This document shows positions 57,800-64,000 of a stretch of DNA of 64,000 nucleotides, in pieces. A model generated the notes under the pieces. The model was given only the letters and a program-made list of their open reading frames with translations. It was not told the origin of the DNA and searched no databases. Origin of the DNA: Micromonospora ferruginea (GTDB taxonomy: Bacteria > Actinomycetota > Actinomycetes > Mycobacteriales > Micromonosporaceae); contig NZ_CP059322.2 of the NCBI RefSeq assembly GCF_013694245.2, positions 1,050,001 to 1,114,000 on the forward strand, in the 5' to 3' direction. Both the position numbers and the translations under genes were made by a program. Each line of letters opens with the position of its first letter. Within the stretch, counting starts at the first letter, position 1.

Positions 57800-59070
57800 G
57801 CCGCCACCCGGTCCCCGCCGTGCTGGGCGCGGGCCAGCACCGCCAGCGTCGCGCGGTGCTCCCACACCTTCTCCAGCGCGTCGGCGACGCGATCCAGCAA
57901 CGGACCCGCGTCCGGGTGCAGGTGGACCCGTTGCAGCACGAAGGAGTCGGCGACGACCGCCTCGGTCACCGGGGCGTCGCCGCGGCGACAGGCCGGCCCG
58001 CCGTCGGCGAAGAGCGGTTGCCGCGACAGGGGCATGCTCTGGTAGCGCGAGGCCGGCACCCCTTCGCCCCGTAGCACCCGGCAGATCGCCGCCCGCAGGG
58101 CACCGCCGGCGGTCTCCGGCAGGTCGAACGCGGCCGGGCGCAGCCGGAAGCGCAGGATGTGCCAGCCGTGCTCGCGGTCGTCCGGCGCCGTCGGCGCGAC
58201 GAGCCCGGGGATGGCCGCGGTCCGGTCGAGGAACGCCCGTACGTTACGGTCCCGCGCCAGCGCCCACTCGTCGAGGTGGGCGAGCTGGGCGCGGGTGAAC
58301 GCCGCCTGAATAGCGTTGATCTTGCCGTTCCAGCCGGCGATCTCCGACCGGTAGGGCCGGTCGCCGCGCGCGGGCAGCCGCTCGCCGAACTGACGCAGCA
58401 GTGCCGCACGCCCGGCCAGCCGGGCGTCGTCGGTTGTGACCAGGCCGCCCTCGCCGCACGTCGGCAGGTTCTTCGAGGCGTTGAGGCTGAACGCCGCCAG
58501 GTCACCGAGCGAGCCGGTGCAACGGCCGCGGTACGCGACGCCGTGTGCCTGCGCCGCGTCCTCGACGACCGCGAGGCGGTGCCGCGCGGCGACGGCGCCG
58601 ATCTCGTCCATGTCGGCGGGCAGGCCGTGCAGGTGCACCGGCACCACCGCGGCCGTGCGGTCCGACAGCGCGGTTCGCAGGGCGTCCGGGTCGAGGTTGA
58701 ACGAGACCGGGTCGATGTCGGCGAAGACCGGTACGGCACCGAGGTGCACGACGGCGAGCGCGGTGCCGACGAAGCTCAGCGCCGGCACGACCACCTCGTC
58801 GCCGGGCCCGACGCCGGCGGCGGCGAGCGCGATCGACAGCCCGATGGTGCCGTTGGCGACGGCCACACAGTGTCCGACACCGACCCGGTCCGCCCACTCC
58901 CGCTCCAGCGCCGGGATCTCCTGCTCGCCGCCCGCGGCGACGGTGAACCGCCCCGAGTCGACGACGCCGAGCACGGCCGCGCGTTCCGCGTCGGTGACGA
59001 TCGGCCACCGCGGCGCGGTCGTGCCCTCGGGGACGGCTCGCGTCCCGCCGAGCACCGCAAGCTTGGACAT
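57796..59070 (-). CDS. DegT/DnrJ/EryC1-type aminotransferase
   Basis: This 424-residue PLP enzyme has GTRAVPEGTTAPRWPI at the start, ANGTIGLSIALAA for the phosphate site, PVHLHGLPADMDEI, VVEDAAQAHG and the Schiff-base Lys in SLNASKNLPTCGEGG. The family usually aminates keto-sugars. In vazabitide-type AmCP pathways, however, an aminotransferase converts the ketone made by transketolase into the second amine, giving DADH on the carrier. That fits its place as second gene in the operon. It begins 24 bases after the AmCP stop, with GGAGCGGGG upstream. Its own donor is unknown. Confidence 0.9.
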   Translation of the reverse strand: MSKLAVLGGTRAVPEGTTAPRWPIVTDAERAAVLGVVDSGRFTVAAGGEQEIPALEREWADRVGVGHCVAVANGTIGLSIALAAAGVGPGDEVVVPALSFVGTALAVVHLGAVPVFADIDPVSFNLDPDALRTALSDRTAAVVPVHLHGLPADMDEIGAVAARHRLAVVEDAAQAHGVAYRGRCTGSLGDLAAFSLNASKNLPTCGEGGLVTTDDARLAGRAALLRQFGERLPARGDRPYRSEIAGWNGKINAIQAAFTRAQLAHLDEWALARDRNVRAFLDRTAAIPGLVAPTAPDDREHGWHILRFRLRPAAFDLPETAGGALRAAICRVLRGEGVPASRYQSMPLSRQPLFADGGPACRRGDAPVTEAVVADSFVLQRVHLHPDAGPLLDRVADALEKVWEHRATLAVLARAQHGGDRVAA

Positions 59071-59094
59071 GGCGTGTTCCCCGCTCCTCGTCGC

Positions 59095-59262
59095 CTACTC
59101 GCCCCAGTCCTCCTCGACCTCGGGGGCTCTGCCGAGCACCACGGGATCGGTGGACAGCACTTCGAGCTCGCTGCGGCACTCGGCGCACTCGACGATCTCG
59201 TTGAGCACCGGCGTGTCGAGCGACACGCGGGCTTCGCAGTCGGGGCAGGCCACAGTGGACAC
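59095..59262 (-). CDS. Amino-group carrier protein (AmCP, LysW-like)
   Basis: This is a 55-residue protein, short enough to be missed. The GTG start at 59262 lies 6 bases after GAGGAGA. Two CxxC pairs (Cys6/Cys9 in VACPDC and Cys26/Cys29 in VECAEC) form the zinc ribbon of LysW proteins. The middle is very acidic, and the C-terminus is EEDWGE. The terminal EDWGE is the hallmark of the family: the last Glu carries the growing amino acid through an isopeptide bond. Actinobacteria normally make lysine by the DAP route and arginine through N-acetyl intermediates, so a LysW-like protein here points to secondary metabolism. It heads the nine-gene operon and lies 79 bases from operator c. Confidence 0.93.
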   Translation of the reverse strand: MSTVACPDCEARVSLDTPVLNEIVECAECRSELEVLSTDPVVLGRAPEVEEDWGE

Positions 59263-59340
59263 CTGATTCTCCTCGCGAGCGTCGTCGGGCGGGATGTGGC
59301 CTCTGTCTACCGTGGCTGTCCTGGCCCGACAAGCGATCGA

Positions 59341-59358
59341 CGTCCCGCCGGCGAGACA
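59341..59358. promoter_or_regulatory. Operator palindrome c (LmbU-type), upstream of AmCP operon
   Basis: CGTCCCGCCGGCGAGACA matches the 18-mer at 20881 and 36589 in 16 of 18 positions and keeps the CGCCGGCG centre. A second CGCCGGCG follows within 10 bases (ATCGCCGGCGCG). It lies 79 bases upstream of the AmCP start at 59262 and about 100 bases from the divergent protease gene. Confidence 0.65.
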
Positions 59359-59460
59359 TCGCCGGCGCGCCCCGATCCGTCTTGCCCGCCCGTCGCGGGG
59401 GCCACCAGACTCGGCGGGGCACGTCCGCCGGACGGCCGGACCGACAGAAGGAGCAGCAGT

Positions 59461-60672
59461 GTGGTCAACATCGTGCGAACCTTGACGCGCAGCGCCTTGG
59501 CCCTGTCTCTGGTGGTCACCGTGGCGGCCGTCGCGGTCCCGTCGCGGGCCGAGCCGGCCTCGGCCGCGGGCGCCGACGTGGTGCCGAGCTGCGCGGCGCC
59601 GGTCACGTCCGGACAGTTCCGGTGCTTCGCGCTCAAGCGCACCGGGGTACGGCACGGGAAGCCGTCCGGTCGTCCGGAGCGGCCCGAAGGGCTCGGCCCC
59701 GCCGACCTGCGCTCCGCCTACCGCCTGCCGTTCAGCCGGACCAACGCCACGATCGCGGTCGTGGTCGCCTACGACAACCCGGCCGCGGAGGCCGATCTGC
59801 AGGTGTACCGCTCGACGTACGGCCTACCGCCGTGCACCAGCGCGAACGGCTGCTTCCGCAAGGTCAACCAGCGGGGCGACGCCGCCCCGCTGCCGGCGCC
59901 GGATCCGGCCTGGGCGGGGGAGAGCAGCCTCGACCTGGACATGGTGTCGGCCGTGTGCCCGTCGTGCCGGATTCTGCTGGTCGAAGCCGACGACGCCTCG
60001 CTGAACCTGCTCGAAGGGGTGTCCACGGCCGTCGCGCTCGGCGCGTCGTACGTGTCGATGAGCTGGGGCCTGCCGGAGCAGGAGCTGGAGCTCACGGTCG
60101 ACCCGTTGTTCTTCTCGGCACCGGGCGTGGTCTTCACGGCGGCCAGCGGTGACAGCGGCGCGGCCGGGGGGCCGGTCTATCCGGCGTCCTCGGCGGGGGT
60201 CGTCGCGGTCGGCGGCACCTCGCTGCGCAGGGCGTGGAACTGGCGGGGCTGGACCGAGTCGGCATGGTCCGGCTCGGGCGGCGGCTGCTCGGCCTACATC
60301 GCGAAGCCGGCCTTCCAGCACCGGGTGCGGGCCTGCGCGACGCGGGCCACGGCCGACGTCGCCGCGGTCGGTGACCCCGCGACGGGCGTCGCGGTGTACC
60401 AGACGTACGGCGACGTGGGTTGGGGGATCGACGGCGGCACGAGCGCCGGGGCCCCGATCATCGCGGCGGTGTACGCCCTGGCCGGCGCGGCCGGTGGGCA
60501 GGGCGCTCCGGCTGGCTACCCCTACGCGGCCCGTCGTGGCCTGTTCGACGTCACCAGCGGTTCCACCGGCACCTGCACGCCGCGTGTCCTGTGCACCGGC
60601 TCGCGGGGCTGGGACGCGCCGACGGGCCTTGGCACGCCCAACGGCGTATCGGCGTTCGCCCCGCCACGATGA
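59461..60672 (+). CDS. Secreted sedolisin-like (S53) serine protease
   Basis: The start is GTG 59461, 7 bases after AAGGAG. The 403-residue protein has a Sec signal peptide (LTRSALALSLVVTVAAVAVPSRAEPASA). It shows the sedolisin set: Glu and Asp in ESSLDLDMVSAV, the oxyanion Asp in TAASGDSGAAG and the nucleophile in GGTSAGAPI. No large N-terminal propeptide domain is present; only about 60 residues lie before the catalytic core. Cys pairs (CPSC, CTPRVLC) suggest disulfides. It is an extracellular protease, probably unrelated to the cluster although it is divergent from the AmCP operon and shares the gap with operator c. Confidence 0.85.
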   Translation: MVNIVRTLTRSALALSLVVTVAAVAVPSRAEPASAAGADVVPSCAAPVTSGQFRCFALKRTGVRHGKPSGRPERPEGLGPADLRSAYRLPFSRTNATIAVVVAYDNPAAEADLQVYRSTYGLPPCTSANGCFRKVNQRGDAAPLPAPDPAWAGESSLDLDMVSAVCPSCRILLVEADDASLNLLEGVSTAVALGASYVSMSWGLPEQELELTVDPLFFSAPGVVFTAASGDSGAAGGPVYPASSAGVVAVGGTSLRRAWNWRGWTESAWSGSGGGCSAYIAKPAFQHRVRACATRATADVAAVGDPATGVAVYQTYGDVGWGIDGGTSAGAPIIAAVYALAGAAGGQGAPAGYPYAARRGLFDVTSGSTGTCTPRVLCTGSRGWDAPTGLGTPNGVSAFAPPR

Positions 60673-60675
60673 CTC

Positions 60676-60716
60676 GCGTGCCGGCCGGCTCCCATTTCGG
60701 GGGCCGGTCGGCACGC
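60676..60716. terminator. Strong hairpin after the sedolisin gene
   Basis: GCGTGCCGGCCGGC pairs with GCCGGTCGGCACGC, a 14-bp stem with one G-T pair and a 13-base loop. It begins 4 bases after the protease stop and so should end that transcript. Confidence 0.75.
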
Positions 60717-60957
60717 GGCGGGAGCACCTCTACGACGAGGCGCGGGCCGTCACTGACGAAGGGCCTGGCGCTGCTGGACAGCCGGGCCGGCCGGCCCGAC
60801 CACGCGCTGCGGCGCGTCGACGACGGGCTGGCCCGGTTGACGGCCGCGCTCGGCCCCGGGGAGCGCCCGCAGGACCTGGCCCGACTGCGCCACAACCGGG
60901 CGCGGGGCTGACGGTCGGGAAGGCCCCTCAGGGGCGCGGGGTCCGATCCGACTCCCC

Positions 60958-63900
60958 TCACCGGGCCAGGTACGGGTGACCCTCGCGGAGGTCCATCTCG
61001 CCGGCCAGCCGATCGGCGCGGCGATGCAACTCACGCGCGCCCACGCGATCGTCCGCCGACTCGCGGAGACGTGCCAGTAAGCGCACGGCGTGCGTCTCGA
61101 TCACCCGGTAACCCGCCTCGACGGCGATGCGCAGCGCGGCCTCGGCATCCGTGCGAGCAGCGTCGGGGTCTCCGGCAGCCAGACATGCTGCGGCCAGCCC
61201 CACCAGCGCGTTGGCCTCGCACCAGACAAATCGCGTCCGGCGGGCCAGGTGGAGGGCCTGGTCGAACTCCTGCGCCGACTCCGCCAGCAGGCCGGCGGCG
61301 AGCAGCACCCGGCCGAGCGCCTCGCGGGCCCACGCCTCGGTGCCGAGGTCGCCGATCTCGCGGGTCAGTGTCACCGCGTGCTCCGCATCGGCGCCGGCTG
61401 CTGCTGCCCGGCCGGTGGTGGACCACAACAACGCGCGGCCGCTCAGCGCGGTGGCCTCCCCGTACCGGTAGTTCAGGTCTCGGTTGGCGCTCAACGCCCG
61501 GTCGTACAGTCGTTCGGCCTGTTCGTGGTCTCCCCGGTCACGGCATATGCCGGCGAGGTCCACCAGGAGCACCGCTTCGTTGTAGTGGGCCTTGTTCTGT
61601 CGCGCGCGGCTCAGCGCGGCCCGGATGTTCCGGTCGGCTTCGGCCAGCGCGCCGAGTTGCCAGTGGGCGAAGCCGAGGTTGGCCAGGGGCATGGTCTCTC
61701 CGCCCTCGCTGCCGTGTTGCCGATTGAGCGTCAGGGAGTTGCGGGCGCAGTCGATGGCGGCTCTCGGGTCGCCCAGGCGCTGGTGCACCGCGCTGAGGTT
61801 GTTCAGCAGGCCGATCCGGCCCTCGGGCCAGTCATCCGCGGAGCTGACCCGCAGGCCGGCGAGGAGGTGTTCGCGGGCGTCTTCGTAGTGGCCGGAGGTG
61901 ACCTGGGCGAGAGCGATGCTCAGGTGCATGATCGCCTCTGCCCTGACGTCGTGTTCGGCCTCGGCCGCGGTCAGCCCCGCGGTCGCCGCGGCCAACCACT
62001 CGGTGCGTCGCCCCCGTTGGTGGAACCACGAGCGGAGGGCGTCGGCGAGCTGCCACGCGTAGCGTGGTTGCCCTTGCTCGGCGGCGTGCTGGATCGCCGC
62101 CATCAGGTTGGTCGCTTCCGCGTCGAGCCAACCGAGCGCCGCATCGACGTCGGCGAAGGGATCCTCCGGGACCGGTCGCGGCAGCCGTACGAAGTGGGGG
62201 ATGACTCGTCGGCCGGCCGCGTCGGCCGTGCTCAGATAGTGGCTGAGCAGGCGCTCACGTGCGTCGTGGCGTGCGCGGTCGTCCTCCTCGGCGAGGAGCC
62301 TGTCGACCGCGTAGCGACGGAGCAGGTCATGGAACCGATACCGGCCGCTGGCCCGCTGCTCGACGAGGTGCGCCGCGGCCAGCGCGCGCAGGGTCCTCCC
62401 CGCAGTGCCGGACGCTGCCGGGTCGAGCGCGGCGGCGACGTCGTCGGTGAAGCTGACCCCGGGTACGAGCCCGAGACGTCGGAAGAGCCTTCGCGCCGCC
62501 GTCGGCATCGCCAGGTAGGACAGCGCGAAAGTCCTCGTCACCGCGACGTCGTCCGCGCCGTTCAGCGTGAGACCGGTCAGCGGATCGCCGTCGGTCAGCT
62601 CCCGTGTCAGTCCGGCAATGCCCGACTCGCCACTGACCTGCAGGTTCGCCGCGGCGATGCGCAGGGCCAGGGGGAGGTGCCCGCAGAGTTGCGCGAGGCG
62701 CGCCGCCGCGGCGGCCTCCGCGTGCACAGCGTCGTCGCCGAGCATCACGGCCAGGAGCTGAGCGGACTCCGTGGGGTCGAGCGTGTTCAGCAGCAGGGAC
62801 CGGGCGCCGGTCCGCACCACCAACTCGCCGAGGTGGTGACGGCTGGTGATCAGGACGGTTCCGCCGGAGGGGAGCAGCGGCAACACCTGCCGAGCGTCAC
62901 GGGCGTTGTCCAGCACCAGGAGGATCCTCAGACCGGCCATCCTCGATCGGAACAGCGTGGCTCGCGCGTCCTCGTCGTCCGGCACGTTGCGGAGGTCCAC
63001 GCCGAGTCCGCCCAACAACTGGCCCAGCGCGGCCGAGGGTGTCACCGGCGACCGCTCGATGTCGAAGCCTCGTAGGTCGATGAACAACTGTCCGTCGGGA
63101 AAGGTGTGGCGGGCCCGGTGCGCCCAGTGCACCGCCAGCGCCGTCTTTCCCACCCCGGGGATGCCCCTGAGGATCCAGATCGTCGGGGCGGTGGATCCAC
63201 TCGTGGCGCGATCGAGTTGCGTCAGCTCGACCACTCGTCCGGTGAATCCGGACACGTCCGGGGGCAGCTCGGCGGGAGGGGACGGGGTAGGGGGACCGGG
63301 TGACGGGGCCCGCTCGGCGCGGAGTGCCGGATCGCCCTGCAGGATGAGCTGGTGCAGCCGGGTCAGGTCGGTGGCCGGATCGAGGCCGAGCTCGTCGGCG
63401 AGTCGGGTCTGGTGGTGCCGGTAGACCTCCAGTGCCCGGTCCGGTCGGCCCTCGCGATACAGGGCGAGCATGAGCTGGCCGGTGAGCCGCTGCCGGTAGG
63501 GATGCCGGGCGACCTCGCCGGCCAGATCCCGTACCACTCTCCTGGTCTGGCCGAGCCTCAGCAGCGCCTCCGCTCGGTCCTCGACGGCCGTCGATCTCGC
63601 CTCCAGCAGGGTGGCGCAGAGCCGGTGGCGCACCTCGTCGTCGACCACATCCAGGAGAGGCTCGTCGCGCCACAGTGCGAGCGCCTGGTCCAGCACCCCG
63701 ACGACGGTGTCGTCGTCAGGCGAGTCGCTGACCTGCTGAACGAGTGCGGAGAAGCGGTGCACGTCCGTGAGCATCGGTTCCACCTGCAGCCGATAGGCGT
63801 CTCGCTCGCCGACGAGATGTGCCGGCGCGCCGATCCGGCGGAGCGTCGCCCGTAGTCGCGAGACCATGGCCTGTAGCGCGGCCCGGGCGCTCGGCGGAGG

Positions 63901-64000
63901 CGCCTGCGCCCAGATCAGGTCGATCAGTCGCTCCACCGGTACCGGTCGGTTCGCGTCGAGGATGAGGACCGCGAGGATCAGGCGAGGCTGCCGTCCGCCG
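60958..64000 (-). CDS. AfsR-like SARP/NB-ARC/TPR regulator, N-terminus outside window
   Basis: The open frame runs off the right edge, since upstream codons continue the family pattern (RQPRLILAVLILDANRPVPVERLIDLIW). The visible roughly 1014 residues are: the end of the winged-helix DNA-binding domain; the bacterial transcriptional activation domain (LDQALALWRDEPLLD... ELGLDPATDLTRLHQLIL); an NB-ARC ATPase with Walker A GIPGVGKTALA, a Walker B-like ILLVLDNARDA and GGTVLITSRHHL; and a C-terminal array of tetratricopeptide repeats (LSAVHQRLGDPRAAID; DLAGICRDRGDHEQAERLYDRAL). Members activate antibiotic or morphogenesis genes. It ends 286 bases from the sedolisin gene and may act on this cluster or elsewhere. 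Confidence 0.92.
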   Translation of the reverse strand, partial: GGRQPRLILAVLILDANRPVPVERLIDLIWAQAPPPSARAALQAMVSRLRATLRRIGAPAHLVGERDAYRLQVEPMLTDVHRFSALVQQVSDSPDDDTVVGVLDQALALWRDEPLLDVVDDEVRHRLCATLLEARSTAVEDRAEALLRLGQTRRVVRDLAGEVARHPYRQRLTGQLMLALYREGRPDRALEVYRHHQTRLADELGLDPATDLTRLHQLILQGDPALRAERAPSPGPPTPSPPAELPPDVSGFTGRVVELTQLDRATSGSTAPTIWILRGIPGVGKTALAVHWAHRARHTFPDGQLFIDLRGFDIERSPVTPSAALGQLLGGLGVDLRNVPDDEDARATLFRSRMAGLRILLVLDNARDARQVLPLLPSGGTVLITSRHHLGELVVRTGARSLLLNTLDPTESAQLLAVMLGDDAVHAEAAAAARLAQLCGHLPLALRIAAANLQVSGESGIAGLTRELTDGDPLTGLTLNGADDVAVTRTFALSYLAMPTAARRLFRRLGLVPGVSFTDDVAAALDPAASGTAGRTLRALAAAHLVEQRASGRYRFHDLLRRYAVDRLLAEEDDRARHDARERLLSHYLSTADAAGRRVIPHFVRLPRPVPEDPFADVDAALGWLDAEATNLMAAIQHAAEQGQPRYAWQLADALRSWFHQRGRRTEWLAAATAGLTAAEAEHDVRAEAIMHLSIALAQVTSGHYEDAREHLLAGLRVSSADDWPEGRIGLLNNLSAVHQRLGDPRAAIDCARNSLTLNRQHGSEGGETMPLANLGFAHWQLGALAEADRNIRAALSRARQNKAHYNEAVLLVDLAGICRDRGDHEQAERLYDRALSANRDLNYRYGEATALSGRALLWSTTGRAAAAGADAEHAVTLTREIGDLGTEAWAREALGRVLLAAGLLAESAQEFDQALHLARRTRFVWCEANALVGLAAACLAAGDPDAARTDAEAALRIAVEAGYRVIETHAVRLLARLRESADDRVGARELHRRADRLAGEMDLREGHPYLAR

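Noticed and set aside
53268..59262. Primary lysine or arginine biosynthesis through LysW
   Set aside because: The operon includes a transketolase, a DegT aminotransferase and a sulfotransferase, which have no place in those pathways, and it adjoins NRPS genes under a shared operator.
60717..60957. Possible remnant of a TPR/CHAT-type gene (frame containing LLDSRAGRPDHALRRVDDGLARL)
   Set aside because: It is short, has no ribosome site and no matching neighbour pieces. The similarity is only an impression of a helical repeat, so no pseudogene is called.

Overview
The window is high-GC actinobacterial DNA. The GC-rich third codon positions, many GTG starts, Tat and Sec-secreted hydrolases, and LmbU-type and SARP-type regulators fit a Micromonosporaceae-like or Streptomyces-like genome, but the family assignment is inference. 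Positions 1-13452 look like ordinary accessory chromosome. This part holds a partial lipoprotein gene, a six-repeat ricin-type lectin, a secreted M23-fold protein, a secreted subtilase with a C-terminal Ig-like and jelly-roll tail, an HTH regulator, a Tat lipoprotein intradiol dioxygenase and another secreted protein. It also holds a divergent module made of a sigma factor, a Tat-exported S8 protease and a TPR-CHAT protease.

Positions 13608-59358 form what I read as one biosynthetic gene cluster. On the left, a minus-strand operon encodes a glycosyltransferase, a cytochrome P450 and two ABC exporters. A LmbU-family regulator is divergent from it. Four further transcription units follow. (i) 21000-26572 plus: NRPS (C-A-PCP and a degenerate C), a VOC protein and an extended MbtH protein. 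(ii) 36493-26630 minus: an unknown beta-rich protein, a BtrH-like papain-fold protein and a FAAL-ACP-C-A-PCP-C-A-PCP megasynthetase. (iii) 36684-51469 plus: NRPS (C-C*-A-PCP), a MIO ammonia-lyase/aminomutase-family enzyme, NRPS (C-A-PCP), PKS (KS-AT-ACP) and a fused double acyl-CoA dehydrogenase. (iv) 59262-51476 minus: a nine-gene amino-group carrier protein (AmCP, LysW-like) operon with a DegT aminotransferase, a sulfotransferase, LysX, LysY, LysZ and LysK homologues and a split transketolase.

The AmCP operon matches the logic known for (2S,6R)-diamino-(5R,7)-dihydroxyheptanoic acid (DADH), the precursor of the azabicyclic part of vazabitide, azinomycin and ficellomycin. A glutamate held on the carrier is phosphorylated, reduced to a semialdehyde, extended by two carbons by transketolase, transaminated and released. 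The sulfotransferase would supply a sulfate leaving group for aziridine closure. Combined with a FAAL-started NRPS-PKS line and a MIO enzyme, this suggests a lipo- or acyl-peptide with a DADH-derived, possibly aziridine-bearing, residue. I do not recognise the combination as a known cluster.

An 18-bp palindrome with a CGCCGGCG centre, TGTCCCGCCGGCGGGACA, occurs upstream of NRPS 21000 and between the divergent units at 36.6 kb. A 16/18 copy lies upstream of the AmCP gene. These three sites would serve all four core transcription units, and CGCCGGCG is the core I recall for LmbU binding, so the sites and the LmbU gene together mark the likely regulon and cluster extent.

To the right of the cluster are a secreted sedolisin-like protease with a strong terminator and the 3' part of an AfsR-like SARP/NB-ARC/TPR regulator that runs off the window. 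I saw no tRNA, rRNA, CRISPR array, insertion sequence or integrase.
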